Source: Heterocephalus glaber
Lineage: Eukaryota; Chordata; Mammalia; Rodentia; Bathyergidae
Direction: 5' to 3'
NCBI RefSeq assembly: GCF_000247695.1
Contig: NW_004624730.1
Span: 27,989,008-28,053,007, forward strand
DNA length: 64,000 bases
In this document: positions 23,301 through 31,900 of the stretch, one piece after another
How positions within the stretch are numbered: the first letter of the stretch is position 1
How the letters are laid out: each line of letters opens with the position of its first letter
The notes under the pieces: model-generated
The model's database searches: none
The model's input: only the letters and a program-made list of their open reading frames with translations
Told to the model about the DNA's origin: nothing
Made by a program: the position numbers and the translations under genes

Positions 23301-24110
23301 TATTGATGACATCATGGTCAGATTGGGGTAAAGGGGCTATTTGAGGGGACATGCAGTTGCTATGAACATGTTACTGATGCAGGCAAGGCTTATAAAGGAA
23401 AAGACAAAGCATTCTTCAATGAATAGACAAAATATGGGGTTGTAGTTAGCAAATAACCTTGTTCTTCTAGTTAAGAAGGTTTTAATTGTGGGAACGGAAT
23501 TTGAATAAGAGTCACTCTGATCTCGACATGTAGCCTTTGGCCAAACTCACTCAAAACTCTGAACAACCTGCACTGCTCACAGCCTGCTTTGGGCATAATC
23601 AATAAGGAGGTGGGCTGGGAATTTAGCTCAGTGGTTCCAGCACCTGCCGTGCAAGCGCAGGGTCCCGAGTTCAATCCCCAGTACCAAAAAAAAAAAAATC
23701 AATAAGGCAGTCCCCCACAGCTGCTAAGAATGGTGGCAGTGTATTATACAAATTAATCTCTTCATTCTTGTATTTCAGTTATCATTTTTCCCCTTCCTGT
23801 CCTTAGCAGTTTTGAGGCCAAGTGTAGAAAGGGAGATAGTAAGACAGCTTCTGTCCTTTGTTCCTTTGATTCATTTCAGATAGCAATTTAGAATTTATTT
23901 CTAATCAGTATTTTTAATCTGTGTTTTCCAGTGTATCTGATAAAGTGTAAGAACTATTGCTTCTCTAAATTTTTCTGCCATACTACAAATCCAATAATTA
24001 TTTCATTTCCAATTTAATCACTTCATTGTTTTATACTTTTCTAGTTGGAGAAAATTCAAAAAGAGACAGCCATTCTTCAGGAACTGGAAGAGTTGGAATT
24101 GGGTATTTAA
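5307..24110 (+). CDS. EIF2A: Eukaryotic translation initiation factor 2A, 5'-incomplete (12 coding exons)
   Basis: Encodes eIF2A (not eIF2-alpha), a cytosolic 40S-associated factor reported to deliver Met-tRNAi without GTP and to support non-AUG and stress-time initiation; its importance in vivo is debated. Joining 5307-5381, 9295-9413, 11021-11120, 11618-11700, 13742-13815, 13986-14130, 14273-14389, 17509-18080, 19621-19731, 21656-21784, 22845-22910 and 24045-24110 gives one open frame of 551 residues and a TAA stop, every junction GT-AG and in phase. Residues up to about 470 form the WD-like beta-propeller (visible strands such as GQMEVWDVKNYKLI and YFAWCPDGEHIL). A basic stretch (KNQRKHEAKKAAK) follows, then a charged helical, probably coiled-coil tail ending LGI. 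The first ~33 residues lie upstream of the window. Total length would be 584, one less than my recollection of human (585). No frameshift or stop is seen, so the gene looks functional. Confidence 0.97.
5720..5815 (-). mobile_element. tRNA-derived SINE
   Basis: Reverse copy: ggtaccagggattgaac at 5742, ending gagctaaatcccc. Flanked by a tagatact target repeat. Confidence 0.85.
5850..6555 (-). mobile_element. Cluster of three reverse B1 SINEs
   Basis: Copies near 5852-6008, 6275-6385 and 6410-6553. Each reads gagacagtgtcttgct (or variant), ggctggcctcaaa, cagcctcc and ccaccacacct. Confidence 0.85.
6790..6878 (-). mobile_element. Older ID-like tRNA SINE
   Basis: Reverse copy with gctgggattcaaacctaggg and gagctacatcctcagccc. 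More diverged than the GGTACC-type copies. Confidence 0.7.
7305..7630 (-). mobile_element. Reverse B1-dID dimer plus a second B1
   Basis: The ID part (ggggattgaacctaaggg ... gagctacgtccccagcc) runs into a reverse B1 (gagacagggtctcact) to 7508. A second, partial reverse B1 lies at 7530-7625. Confidence 0.8.
7968..8055 (+). mobile_element. tRNA-derived SINE with target duplication
   Basis: The GGTAC end is followed by an A run. A duplicated gaatcagatata flanks it (7955-7966 and 8056-8067). Confidence 0.9.
8250..8329 (+). mobile_element. tRNA-derived SINE with target duplication
   Basis: Near-consensus copy (gatttagctcagtgg, cgagtttgatcc). Flanked by a duplicated aagaaagcttcatgt. Confidence 0.92.
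8969..9052 (-). mobile_element. tRNA-derived SINE
   Basis: Reverse copy: T run, ggtaccagggattgaac, then gagctaaatccccag. Confidence 0.9.
9295..9413 (+). CDS. EIF2A: EIF2A coding exon
   Basis: Acceptor ccag, donor gtaagt at 9414. Encodes VNIISVTNK through ATWQPYT (residues 59-97). The upstream intron (5382-9294) is dense in SINEs. Confidence 0.95.
9414..11020 (+). other. EIF2A: EIF2A intron, no clear repeats
   Basis: AT-rich intronic sequence in which I recognise no gene, RNA or young mobile element. Confidence 0.6.
11021..11120 (+). CDS. EIF2A: EIF2A coding exon
   Basis: Acceptor ttgcag, donor gtaaat at 11121. Encodes SKDGTAGIPNLQLYDVKTG through KKAQN (residues 99-130), a typical propeller blade ending in a YDVKTG turn. 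Confidence 0.96.
11300..11480 (-). mobile_element. Diverged reverse B1-dID SINE
   Basis: Remnant ID part (gagctatatccccagcc at 11340-11356), then a degraded reverse B1 to 11475. Confidence 0.6.
11618..11700 (+). CDS. EIF2A: EIF2A coding exon
   Basis: Acceptor ttcag, donor gtatgg at 11701. Encodes YPFWSEDEIICARNVNNEV through NNNF (residues 132-158). Confidence 0.95.
11701..13741 (+). other. EIF2A: EIF2A intron with one B1
   Basis: Contains a (TC)n tract at about 11980-12012 directly followed by a reverse B1 (12030-12178). The remaining 1.5 kb is AT-rich with nothing recognisable. Confidence 0.6.
13742..13815 (+). CDS. EIF2A: EIF2A coding exon
   Basis: Acceptor is AG after a T run, donor gtaatt at 13816. 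Encodes TIANKLHLQKINDFVLSPG through PYK (residues 160-183). Confidence 0.96.
13986..14130 (+). CDS. EIF2A: EIF2A coding exon
   Basis: Acceptor cgtag, donor gtatga at 14131. Encodes VAVYVPGSKGAPSFVRLYQ through TMLWNKK (residues 184-231). Introns on both sides are only 170 and 142 bp. Confidence 0.97.
14273..14389 (+). CDS. EIF2A: EIF2A coding exon
   Basis: Acceptor gttatag, donor gtgagt at 14390. Encodes TAVLVIASTEVDKTGASYY through SAVVQL (residues 233-270). Confidence 0.97.
14690..14805 (-). mobile_element. Degraded reverse B1 fragment
   Basis: Contains ctcaggctggccccaaac and 'gccttcgtatgccactgctcc', a shortened, diverged B1. Confidence 0.55.
15438..15600 (+). mobile_element. B1 SINE
   Basis: Shows the B1 internal duplication clearly (caaggccagtctggggtac / catgaccagcctgaactac) and ends gagaccctgtcgc plus A-rich. 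Confidence 0.88.
15615..15825 (+). mobile_element. L1 3'UTR and tail
   Basis: A G-rich stretch (ggagggcaggggaaggggg), then 'atgatgaatgtcatta', 'aaaatgtaccaataaa' and an A/T-rich end: the 3' end of a rodent L1. Confidence 0.65.
16034..16125 (+). mobile_element. tRNA-derived SINE
   Basis: gggatttagcttagtggc ... caaggtcctgaattcactcc, with a longer A/C-rich tail. Confidence 0.85.
16436..16640 (+). mobile_element. B1-dID SINE
   Basis: B1 part to about 16555, then a diverged tRNA-like part (gagaatgtagcttagtc) and an A-rich tail. Confidence 0.7.
16768..16860 (+). mobile_element. tRNA-derived SINE with target duplication
   Basis: Near-consensus copy. Duplicated aaaaatacaatggg at 16752-16765 and 16861-16874. 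Confidence 0.92.
16985..17315. mobile_element. Two degraded B1 SINEs, opposite orientations
   Basis: A forward copy at 16990-17095 (gggaggctgaggcaag) and a reverse copy at 17200-17308 (cactgtgtagcctgggctg). Confidence 0.7.
17509..18080 (+). CDS. EIF2A: EIF2A large coding exon (572 nt)
   Basis: Acceptor tttctag, donor gtaagt at 18081. Encodes residues 272-461: several propeller blades (PAKATIFNLKCDPVFDFGTG, RGQMEVWDVKNYKLI, NGYKIWHYTGSILHKYDV) and the linker with ATAYRPPALRNKP. It is much larger than the other exons and fully open. Confidence 0.98.
18852..18936 (+). mobile_element. tRNA-derived SINE with target duplication
   Basis: Duplicated aaaagtgacca on each side (18841 and about 18937). 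Confidence 0.9.
19621..19731 (+). CDS. EIF2A: EIF2A coding exon
   Basis: Acceptor ccatag, donor gtattt at 19732. Encodes HEEEPPQNMKPQ through HEAKKAAK (residues 462-498), the start of the lysine-rich C-terminal extension. Confidence 0.96.
19930..20290 (+). repeat. Ancient interspersed repeat
   Basis: Has the recurring mammalian repeat pattern 'cactataacaaagtaccca ... ctcccattaggtcacacct'. A related copy lies at 63185-63545 and a probable one at 20930-21220. I recognise the pattern but do not name the family. Confidence 0.5.
20535..20750 (-). mobile_element. Reverse B1-dID SINE
   Basis: ID part (cagtactggtgattgaaccc ... aagctatgcccacac) followed by a reverse B1 ending ccaccacacctggcc. Confidence 0.75.
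20930..21220 (+). repeat. Ancient interspersed repeat
   Basis: 'gactactgtaacaaaatacc', 'aacaacagaaatttactact', 'cacagttct' and 'ccttacatgatgg' in the order common to a widespread ancient mammalian repeat. Confidence 0.5.
21656..21784 (+). CDS. EIF2A: EIF2A coding exon
   Basis: Acceptor ctgcag, donor gtgaga at 21785. Encodes EARSDKSPDVTPTPAPQ through KIKNLKK. The Gln I recall in human between AAK and EAR is absent, which accounts for the one-residue length difference. Confidence 0.95.
21785..22715 (+). other. EIF2A: EIF2A intron, mostly unique
   Basis: Apart from an old ID-like SINE at about 22108-22190 (tgcttgcctagaatgccc, gggtttgagtcc), I recognise nothing here. Confidence 0.55.
22716..22796 (+). 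mobile_element. tRNA-derived SINE with target duplication
   Basis: One of the closest to consensus (gcgcaaggtcccgagttcga). Duplicated tagccttttcc flanks it; it lies about 50 bp before an EIF2A exon. Confidence 0.93.
22845..22910 (+). CDS. EIF2A: EIF2A coding exon
   Basis: Acceptor tcgcag, donor gtatct at 22911. 22 codons (KLKAIEQLKEQAAAGK to KNQ) with heptad-like charge spacing suggesting a helix or coiled coil. Confidence 0.95.
23110..23719 (-). mobile_element. LTR relic with SINE inserted
   Basis: Minus strand starts TGTGGGGGACTGCC and has a TATA box (complement of ggcttataaagg, near 23390) upstream of an AATAAA (complement of tttatt at about 23300). The left boundary is uncertain and I could not prove a target duplication. 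Confidence 0.55.
23612..23697 (+). mobile_element. tRNA-derived SINE inside LTR
   Basis: Flanked by a duplicated aatcaataagg, showing insertion into the LTR relic. Confidence 0.92.
24045..24110 (+). CDS. EIF2A: EIF2A last coding exon and stop
   Basis: Acceptor ttctag. Encodes LEKIQKETAILQELEELELG plus Ile and the TAA stop at 24108-24110. The acidic leucine-rich C-terminus is that of eIF2A. Confidence 0.97.
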   Translation: MEKIQKETAILQELEELELGI

Positions 24111-24430
24111 AGATTGACTGAAAGCAAATTGATTACTAAAAATCAGTGCAAACACATCTCTGTTAAACCTATTGGCGTATCTGAAATGTCCATGTGCCTA
24201 CATTTAATATTGGTCTGCAGTTTTAACCATTTATCCAAGATTCTGCATATGTATGAAATTACTTAATAATTGTCTATTAATTGACATTTACATCCTGTAT
24301 CATGTCAGTACATGATAAAGAAAAGAAATATCTGAATTTTTCAGTTAAGCTGGACAGATTAAGAGACATTGATTTTTAATTGGGGACAGTATTTACTGTA
24401 TAATGAATAAAAATATTTTAAATTCAATTG
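24111..24430 (+). terminator. EIF2A: EIF2A 3'UTR and polyadenylation signal
   Basis: An AATAAA hexamer at 24406-24411 lies about 300 bases after the stop and is followed by a T/G-containing tract (tgtttttgcc), as expected of a cleavage site near 24425-24435. Confidence 0.8.
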
Positions 24431-25049
24431 TTTTTGCCTCTGAGTTTGTCAATAATAAATTACTTATTACTAGGCATGTATTATATAGTTCTCACAACAG
24501 GATTCTACAAAATGAATGTTATTCTTTATAAATGAAGAACCTAAGGCCAAAAAATTAAGAAATTTGCTAGTGTCACAAAGCTAGAAAGTGGGACTTGAAC
24601 TCAGGTAGTCTGATTCTAGAGCCTGTGATCTAGGTTACTCTGATTCACTGGTTCAAATAGATAAAATATCCTTGCCTGCTGTCCTCTGTTTTGAAGGATA
24701 ATATGACTGCTGGATTCTGAACTGCACATTTAAATTTTCATGAATCCTTCCAAATTACCTTCAAGGCTTGTACTTTTACCAGTGGAAGTGTATTATCAAA
24801 TGTTAGAGGCCTTTGGATTTTTGCCAAATTGAGAAAGAAGAAATGATACTGTTACAGTTATACATATTTCTTTTTGTTCGGCATGTGTTAATGTACTTTC
24901 CTACGTTTAACAGTTAACTTGTATTTTTTAGTGAATTGTTTTTCCTTTTCCTTTGGCCATTTCCATATTTGACTTTATTCTTAACTTGTAAGAGTCTCCT
25001 ATATAGTAACACATCGGGTTCTTTTTAAAAGTTTTTTGTTTTAGTTTGG

Positions 25050-25175
25050 TTTGGTTTTTTGAGATAAGGTCTCGCTATTTAGTTCAGGCTGATCTTCAGC
25101 TCACTAGGTAGCCCAGGCTGGCTTCCTGCCTCAGGCTCCTGAATGCTGGTATTATAAGCATGTGCCACCATGCCT
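25050..25175 (-). mobile_element. Reverse B1 SINE
   Basis: gagataaggtctcgctatt ... tgtgccaccatgcctg. Confidence 0.85.
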
Positions 25176-25204
25176 GCGTCTTAAAAGCTTCAAGTAGTAT
25201 ATCC

Positions 25205-25480
25205 ACAGGATTTTTATTTTTAATTTATAATAAATTTTATTTTAATTTTATCCCATTCCCCCCCTCCAGCCCCCTCCCCTCCCTATGTACAAAACTTGCC
25301 ATTTTTTCCTATTTTAAAATTCTTTTTCTTGACCCTTCCATCCTTGTGCCCTCCCTCCTCCTTTGTTCCTCTTCCCATTTGAACATTTTCTTCCCATTTC
25401 CCAATATCTATTATACATTTTAGTTCTTATTTTGACTTTCATTTTCTCACACCAGAGAAACAATGCTGTCTTTAAATATG
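25205..25480 (-). mobile_element. Antisense L1 3'UTR fragment
   Basis: Pyrimidine-rich (ccccctccagccccctccc), then cccatttgaacatttt, ctattatacattt and tttctcacaccaga. The same order occurs in the antisense L1 at 29580. Confidence 0.65.
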
Positions 25481-25574
25481 TATCCACAGAATTTTTAAAG
25501 ACTCAAGTAGTTAATGTTTAAAATGAAAGTACCTGTATTCTAGAGCAACAACTACCAATTTTTTGTATTTCTTC

Positions 25575-25870
25575 ACCTTGAGCTACATCCCCAGCCCTTT
25601 CTAATTTTATTTTGAGACAGAGTCTTGTTAAATTACTCAGGCTGGCCTTAAACTTGTAGTCATCCCACCTCAGCCCTCCGTAGTGCTGGGATTACAGGTA
25701 TGTGCCACCACTACTGGCTTACATATACATACTTGTCGGGGGGGGGGGTTGTATTTTCTTTTTGAGACAAGGTCTTGCTATATAGTCCAGGCTGGCCTCA
25801 AATTCAACAATCCTGCCTCCACCTCCTGAGTGTTGGGGTTATAGGCATGTGCCACCATGCCTGGCTTGCA
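25575..25870 (-). mobile_element. Reverse B1-dID and reverse B1
   Basis: 25578-25722 (gagctacatccccagccc then gagacagagtcttg) and 25760-25866, separated by a G run at 25737-25748. Confidence 0.8.
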
Positions 25871-26134
25871 TATACATAAATTTTTTAGACAGATTGGGCA
25901 CGTTCATGGTGGTGTGGCCATAAACTACATACATTTTTTTTTAATGATGGTAAATACACACTTCTGTACCCCTGTTTTCTCTTAAAATATTTGAGATCAT
26001 ATCAGTGTATCACCCTTTATATTTACATATATGAATTAAAATATATATGTAAATTTCATAACAATACATTGTATATAATATATCATTTGACCTGAGTTCA
26101 CAGTGGTGTACATTTAAGTTATAAAACTCAAACA

Positions 26135-26490
26135 GGGCCAGGGATTTAGCTCAGTGCACCATGCCTGCCTCGCTAGTGCAAGGTCCAGAGTTCGATCCCC
26201 AGTACTGGGAGAAAAAAAAATCTGAAACACATATACCTATGTTCAAATAATGAAATGCAAGCCAGGCATGGGGGTGCACACCTGTAATCCAAGCCAAGCA
26301 TGGTGCACACCTGTAATCTCAAGAGGCGGAGGCAGGAGGATTGCTATGAGTTTAAGGCTAGCCTGAAATACACAGGGAGACCCTGTCTAAAAAACAAATA
26401 AAGGGGCCGGGAATTTAGCTCAGTGGTTCTGCCACCTGCCTCGTAAGCACAAGGTCCCTAGTTTGACCCCTGGTACAAAAAAAAAAAACC
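26135..26490 (+). mobile_element. tRNA-SINE, B1, tRNA-SINE cluster
   Basis: tRNA-SINE 26135-26220, a B1 with a repeated head 'aagccaggcatggg / aagccaagcatggtg' at 26260-26400, then a second tRNA-SINE 26403-26488. Confidence 0.85.
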
Positions 26491-26802
26491 CACATAAAAA
26501 TAGCAAAATATGAGTGCTTATCCTTGTTCTGGAATTGATTGTGTCCAAATTTTGAGAAATTAAGTTAGTTTCATGGTTGCTCTGTTTGACTGGAGGTCAT
26601 TTTTGTGTTAGCATTTCTTTGAATTAGTGAAAGAACAGGGATCTTAAGAGTTTTTATTCAGCTGACATTTCAAAGCAGTGCTTGGGTTTCCAGCCATATA
26701 TAAATACATTAGTATCCAAAGTCAGGCAAACAGGCGAGAACTCATAAGTAAATGTGACAGGCCTTGCTTATCTAGTCTTATAAATACATGTTTTCGGTGT
26801 GG

Positions 26803-26883
26803 TTTTTTTTGGTACCAGGGATCGAACTCGGGACCTTCCGCTTGTGAGGCAGGCGACAGAACCACTGAGCTAAATCCCTGGCC
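26803..26883 (-). mobile_element. tRNA-derived SINE
   Basis: Reverse copy: ggtaccagggatcgaactcg through gagctaaatccctggccc. Partially repeated tacatgtttt flanks it. Confidence 0.92.
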
Positions 26884-27153
26884 CACTACATGTTTTTTTC
26901 CAACAAGAAAGGAGGAAGAGTGAAATAAGCCCATACCAGATACCTAGTTCTCTAGTTCATACTCAGCTACCAAGGCATAAACTCAAACCAGGCTTAAACA
27001 CATTTTCTTTCAAGTTTTATGGATCGTTTTGTCAAATGTCTACTGAGTACAGTACAAGTGACAAAGGAATACAATCCATTTAGAAATAATAGCATTTCAA
27101 TTATCATTATTCATAGATGTATTTATTTGTATATTTATAAATTGGTTTGTCTA

Positions 27154-27235
27154 GGGCTGGGGATGTAGGTCTGGCACAGCACCTGCCTGGCAAGCATGAG
27201 GTCCTGTGTTCGATCTCCAGGTACCAAAAAAAAGA
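27154..27235 (+). mobile_element. tRNA-derived SINE with target duplication
   Basis: Duplicated aaattggtttgtcta (from 27139 and again from 27237). Confidence 0.9.
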
Positions 27236-28017
27236 AAATTGGTTTGTCTAATGAAGTAGACAAAACTCAAGATGTGTTACCAAAATTTGTGGCCAGGATA
27301 CATCATAAAAACAAGCATCTAAATTATAGAAATATGAAAATATGGGCGATATTACTGTGCTCACCAGTATTTCTTGTTCTCATCTCCTGGGCATGTGGGA
27401 GAATTACACTTTCCCATCCCTTTAAAGTTAGCCAGGGATAAAATGCTTCAACTGATAAAATGTTAGGGAGAAGGGAGGTGTGTCATTTCTAAGCAAAGCA
27501 TGTTTGTGTTAATAATAATTCTTCATGCCCTTACTCTCCTGTAGTGGACCCTGAGGCCTGTGTTGGGAAGGTTATGTCATAGATGATGGGTCTCGAGTGA
27601 CCCCAAAAACAAAGTCCCCTTTCTGACTCATGTTTGCTTACAGTATTCGTGAGAAGTAGATACTTGGTTTTTAAACCAGTAAGATTACAGCCACCCTGTC
27701 AGTTTCATAACCTTTCTCAGTTTCAGTTTGAGTACCTGGAGGAAAATCAGTTGGGCCAGTTACACAGCCACTGGTCATGGATGTAAAAAGGGATCCCCAG
27801 TGGGAAATGGGAAGAACTAGAGCTGAAATAGGATAAAATAAATGTAGGAAAGTGAAAAAGCGAGGATAAGATAAATCAAAGAAATATAATAAAAACAGGG
27901 AGAGGAGTGCATTGAATTTTACATACTCTTTTGGTTCAGCAAATTCACCTCTAGGAATTTATCCAAAGGAAATAATTAATAGACCTGGATAAAACTATGC
28001 TATAAAAGTTAATCCTT

Positions 28018-28105
28018 GGGCCAGGGATTTAGCTCAGTGGTTCTGCCACCTGCCTGTCAAGGGCAAGGTTGTGAGTTCAATTCCCAGTACCCCCCCCCCA
28101 CAAAA
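28018..28105 (+). mobile_element. tRNA-derived SINE with target duplication
   Basis: Duplicated aaaagttaatcc. The tail after cagtac is a C run rather than A. Confidence 0.88.
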
Positions 28106-28334
28106 AAGTTAATCCCAGTAATGTTTATATCAGTAAAATAGAATACCACACAGCCTTTAAAAAATGCTCTAGACCAAAGCTTGGAAAACCACAGCTTCTT
28201 GAACTAAATTCTGCCCAACCCAGTTTTTACATTTTTAAATGGGTGAAAAATCAAAATTACTTGATAGTTGAAAATTCTATGAAATTCAGATTTCAGGGTC
28301 CATAAGAAAAGTTTTTTGAAAGCATATCCATGCT

Positions 28335-28530
28335 TTTTGTTTTAAGGTAGTAATTAAACCCAGAGTCTTCACACTGAGCTACATCCCCAGCCCTTTTTTA
28401 AATTTAAAATTTAATTTATTTTTTGAGACAGGGTCTCACTAAATTGTCCAGACTGAGTTTGAGCTTGCTATCCTGCCTCAGACTCTCAGAGTGCTGGGAT
28501 TACATGGGTGCACCACTACACCTGGCTTGT
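28335..28530 (-). mobile_element. Reverse B1-dID SINE
   Basis: Short ID part (taattaaacccagagtc ... gagctacatccccagccc) then reverse B1. Confidence 0.75.
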
Positions 28531-28779
28531 GGGATAGGTTGAACCATTTTAAACATTTCTTACTCAGAAGATTAATGAAATCACGGGCTACCATCCTACT
28601 TCAGACAAACTGTTATGCCACTTCTTTAATGCTAAATTGAATATATTTTTAATACTACCTCCATCAAATAAAATACAGTATGCATAAGTCCCAAGTGAAA
28701 TTTAAATCAGAAAGTCTAATATTTGCTGCAATCCAAAAAGATGAAAAAAGATTTTCTTTTTAAAGTTAAGTTTTAAGGT

Positions 28780-29540
28780 GAGGATTTTATTTGTGGTTTC
28801 TTCAGCTTTCACCTAAAAACAACCCATTAATAGCCATCCTCCTGCCGAGACTAACCCTCCATCAGGTCAGTGGTCACTCATAGGCTCCCACAATAAGATT
28901 ACCACTGCCGGACAGCTCAGCCCTGAAGTTGCCAAAGTTGTGAAGACTCCACAGCGGCCTCCGGAATGGACGCTGACTGCCTACCCATGGCTGGCCCTGT
29001 GAGGCAGGTGTACTGTTAGTGATGGAAGGATGCCATGAGACGTCCACAATTTCAGAGGAAATATTTTCTTTCTCTTCTAGGGGTGGTACTTTCTTTCATT
29101 CTTTAGAATGTTGAGGCCCGGGATCATCTGAAGCTGAGAACAGTCTTTGGAAAGCAGCTTGCAGTACTCAGGACAGGAAATGCTGCAACCATGTGTTCTT
29201 TATGTATAGCAGAAGGGCTATGCAGTTCCACAGCTGGTGCTCTATGGGAGTTGCTGCTTCAGACCCCACTGCTTCCCTTTTGAGTGCTCCACTGGGAGGC
29301 CCTCGCCAGCTCCTCCCCTTACTCCACCCCTGGAATGTCAGGGAAGTGACGGAAACCAAATACTTTGTTTTTTAGGGTTTTCAGGTTTTAGACTACTGGA
29401 CCTTTTTTTACGTTGTCTTGGATTTGTTGCTTGTGCCACTTTCTTGTCCTGCCACTGAAATCCTGAGAAGAGAGGGGCAAATTTATGTGCTTATGCTATT
29501 ATGTCAAATTGGAAGTTAATATAAAGCACACATCTAAAAG
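28780..29540. other. Unassigned GC-richer stretch without recognised repeats
   Basis: Differs from its AT-rich surroundings and carries no SINE. Short frames exist on both strands (29168-29375) but show no family motif. It could be the 3' part of a processed pseudogene or a conserved noncoding block; I cannot assign it. Confidence 0.35.
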
Positions 29541-29581
29541 TTTGTTATATTTATAAATTTTTTAAATTAAAATGTATATTT

Positions 29582-31045
29582 TTAAATTTTTATCTTTATT
29601 GGCACATTTTAGGTAAACATTATGATCCCATTCATCACTGGGAATTTGTACCTGTACATGATAGATCTTAGTTCTTGTTTTTTCCCATTCCCCTGCCCTC
29701 CCTTCCATCCCTTCACTCCTATTTACAAAAGTTTGTTTCCATTATTTCCTTCTTATATTTTTTTCTTTCCCTTCTCCCCCCACCCGACTTTCCCTGCCCT
29801 TTTGAACATTTGCTTCCTATTTCACATTATCTATTATACATTTTGGTCCTCATTTACACTTTCAGTTTCTCATACCAGACAGACAATTTGGTATTTACAC
29901 ATGTGTGTCCTATTTATTTCACTTAAGAATATGGCCTTGATATGCATCCATTTAGCTATAAATGTCTCTAGTTTATCATTCTTTATCGCTGAATATTACT
30001 CCACTTTATAAAAAAAAAAACAAACCACATCTTCTTTATCCAGTCAACCAGTTGACAGGCATTTAGGCTGTTTCCAAGACTTAGCTATTACATACCGTGC
30101 TGCTATAAACATAGGTGCACATATTCAGCCACCTCATTTTTGACAAAGGAGCCAAACATCTTCACTGGAGGAAAGATAGCCTCTTTAATAAATAGTGCTG
30201 GAAAAACTGCCCAAAGATTAAAAGTAGACCCATATCTCTCACCATGCACTAAACTAAAATTGAAATGAATCAAAGATCTTAATATCAAAACAGAAACACT
30301 AAACCTGTTAGAAGATAGATTAGGTAGAACTCTTGAAGACATTGACGTAGGAAAAGATTTCACAAAACCTCAGTCACATGTGAACTAGTGCAAAGAATCA
30401 ACAAGTGGGATCACTTATTAAAAAGCTTCTGCACAGCAAGAGAAACCGCTAACAAAGTTAAGAGACAACCCACAATATGGGGGGGGGGGATTGACCAGCT
30501 CTTCATCAGACAAAGGTCTACTATTTAGAATATATAAAGAACTTAAAAAAAATCAGACCTCTCAAATTTAAAGATCCAGTCCGAAGCTGGGCATCTGAAA
30601 TGAACAGACATTTCTCAGACAAAGAAGTAGAAATAAGAAATAAACATGAAAAAAATGTTCAACATCACTGGTCATTCAAGAGATGCAAATAAAAACAAGG
30701 CTGAGATTTCACCTCACTCCAGAAAGAATGGCTGCTATCAAGAAATCAACCAATAGCAAATGCTGGCGGGGGTGTGGAGAAAAAGGAAGCCTGCTCCACT
30801 GCTGGTGAAAGTGTAGACTGGTGTAACCACTGTGGAAATCAGTGTGTAGATTCCTCAAAAAACTAGGATTAGGGCAGGGATTTAGCTCAGTGTTTCCGCC
30901 GCCTGCCTCGAAAGCTCGAGGTCCTTAGTTCAATCTCCGGTACAAAAAAAAACAAAAACAAAACACTAGGATTAGAAGCTTCATTTGACCCAGCTATTCC
31001 TCTGATGAGTATCTTCCCAAAAGAATTAAAAGCATCATACCACAG
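29582..31045 (-). mobile_element. 5'-inverted L1 insertion (twin-priming structure)
   Basis: 29582-30116 is an L1 3' end read antisense: 3'UTR, then sequence equivalent to the end of ORF2. At about 30117-30127 the orientation flips, and 30127-31045 is L1 ORF2 sequence in sense orientation (ttttgacaaaggagccaaa ... catttgacccagctattcc). The two segments abut in L1 coordinates near the 'gctataaacataggtgcac' region, as expected for inversion during insertion. Many stops; a dead copy. Confidence 0.75.
30872..30960 (+). mobile_element. tRNA-derived SINE inside L1
   Basis: Interrupts the L1 ORF2 segment. Duplicated aaaactaggattag / aaacactaggattag. Confidence 0.92.
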
Positions 31046-31080
31046 GTGATATATATTTACTTTTAAAATGAATTTGAAAA

Positions 31081-31430
31081 TGATATTCTAAATAGACATC
31101 AATCTCCCTAGCTTATTTCCTTTCCAAAAATTCCTCCTGTGTGACTTATGTTCCCATTTGATCCCCATTTAATCAATATTACCTGGGTGACTGTACTTGT
31201 AATCTTATTGGTTGATCATGGTTTTGTCCCATCTCATGCCCACCTTGTGATTTTTTCCATTGGATCTTATAGTTTTGTTCCACTTTGTACCCGGCTCACC
31301 TCATGGTTTTGCCCCATAAAACACCTTTGAGAAGCGGGGATGGGCAGGCAACCCACTTTCTGGTCCCCCTTCTGTCTCAGAAGCTATCTTTCAATAAATT
31401 TTTCCTACTCTTAAAAAAAAAAAAAAAAGC
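31081..31430 (+). mobile_element. LTR copy ending in a poly(A) tail
   Basis: Homologous to the minus-strand LTR at about 41752-42234 from tgatattctaaatag onward. It stops just after 'aataaatttttcctactctt' and is followed by A16 (31414-31429). The related LTR continues past this point with U5, so this copy ends at its own polyadenylation site. Confidence 0.7.
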
Positions 31431-31562
31431 ATTTTATTCGCATTTCCTCATATGGCCACTAGAGGGTTCCAAAGATTAACAGTATAATATAGGGAAAATG
31501 ATGAGGAATTAGAAATTTTAGAACATTTCTTGAAAATATATTACTAACGTGAAAACTTGTCA

Positions 31563-31900
31563 CTTTGCTGGCATTGGTGGTGCACATATGTAGTCCCAGC
31601 ACTCTGGGAGACCAGGGATGGAGGATCACAAGTTTGAGCCCAGCCTGGGCAATATAGCAAGACCCTGTTTCAAAAATAAAAAGTAGATTGTCATTTTAGT
31701 AGCCTGAATTACCATTCTTTATGTTCTCATTATCAAAGTCCTTAAGCTGGGCATGGTGGCTCACACCTGTAATCCCAGCACTGAGGAAGCTGAGGACTGT
31801 CAAGAGTTCAAAGCCAGGAGGACTGTCAGGAGGACTGTCAGGACTGTCAAGAGTTCAAAGCCAGCCTGAACTAATAGGAGATTGTGTCACAAAAACAAAA
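31563..31900 (+). mobile_element. Two B1 SINEs, the second with internal short duplications
   Basis: 31563-31685 and 31744-31900. The second contains 'aggactgtca' several times and 'agagttcaaagccag' twice between 31790 and 31866. Confidence 0.85.

Noticed and set aside
29622..30363. Frames of 129 aa (plus) and 86 aa (minus)
   Set aside because: They are translations of L1 3'UTR and inverted ORF2 sequence, the plus frame being antisense L1.
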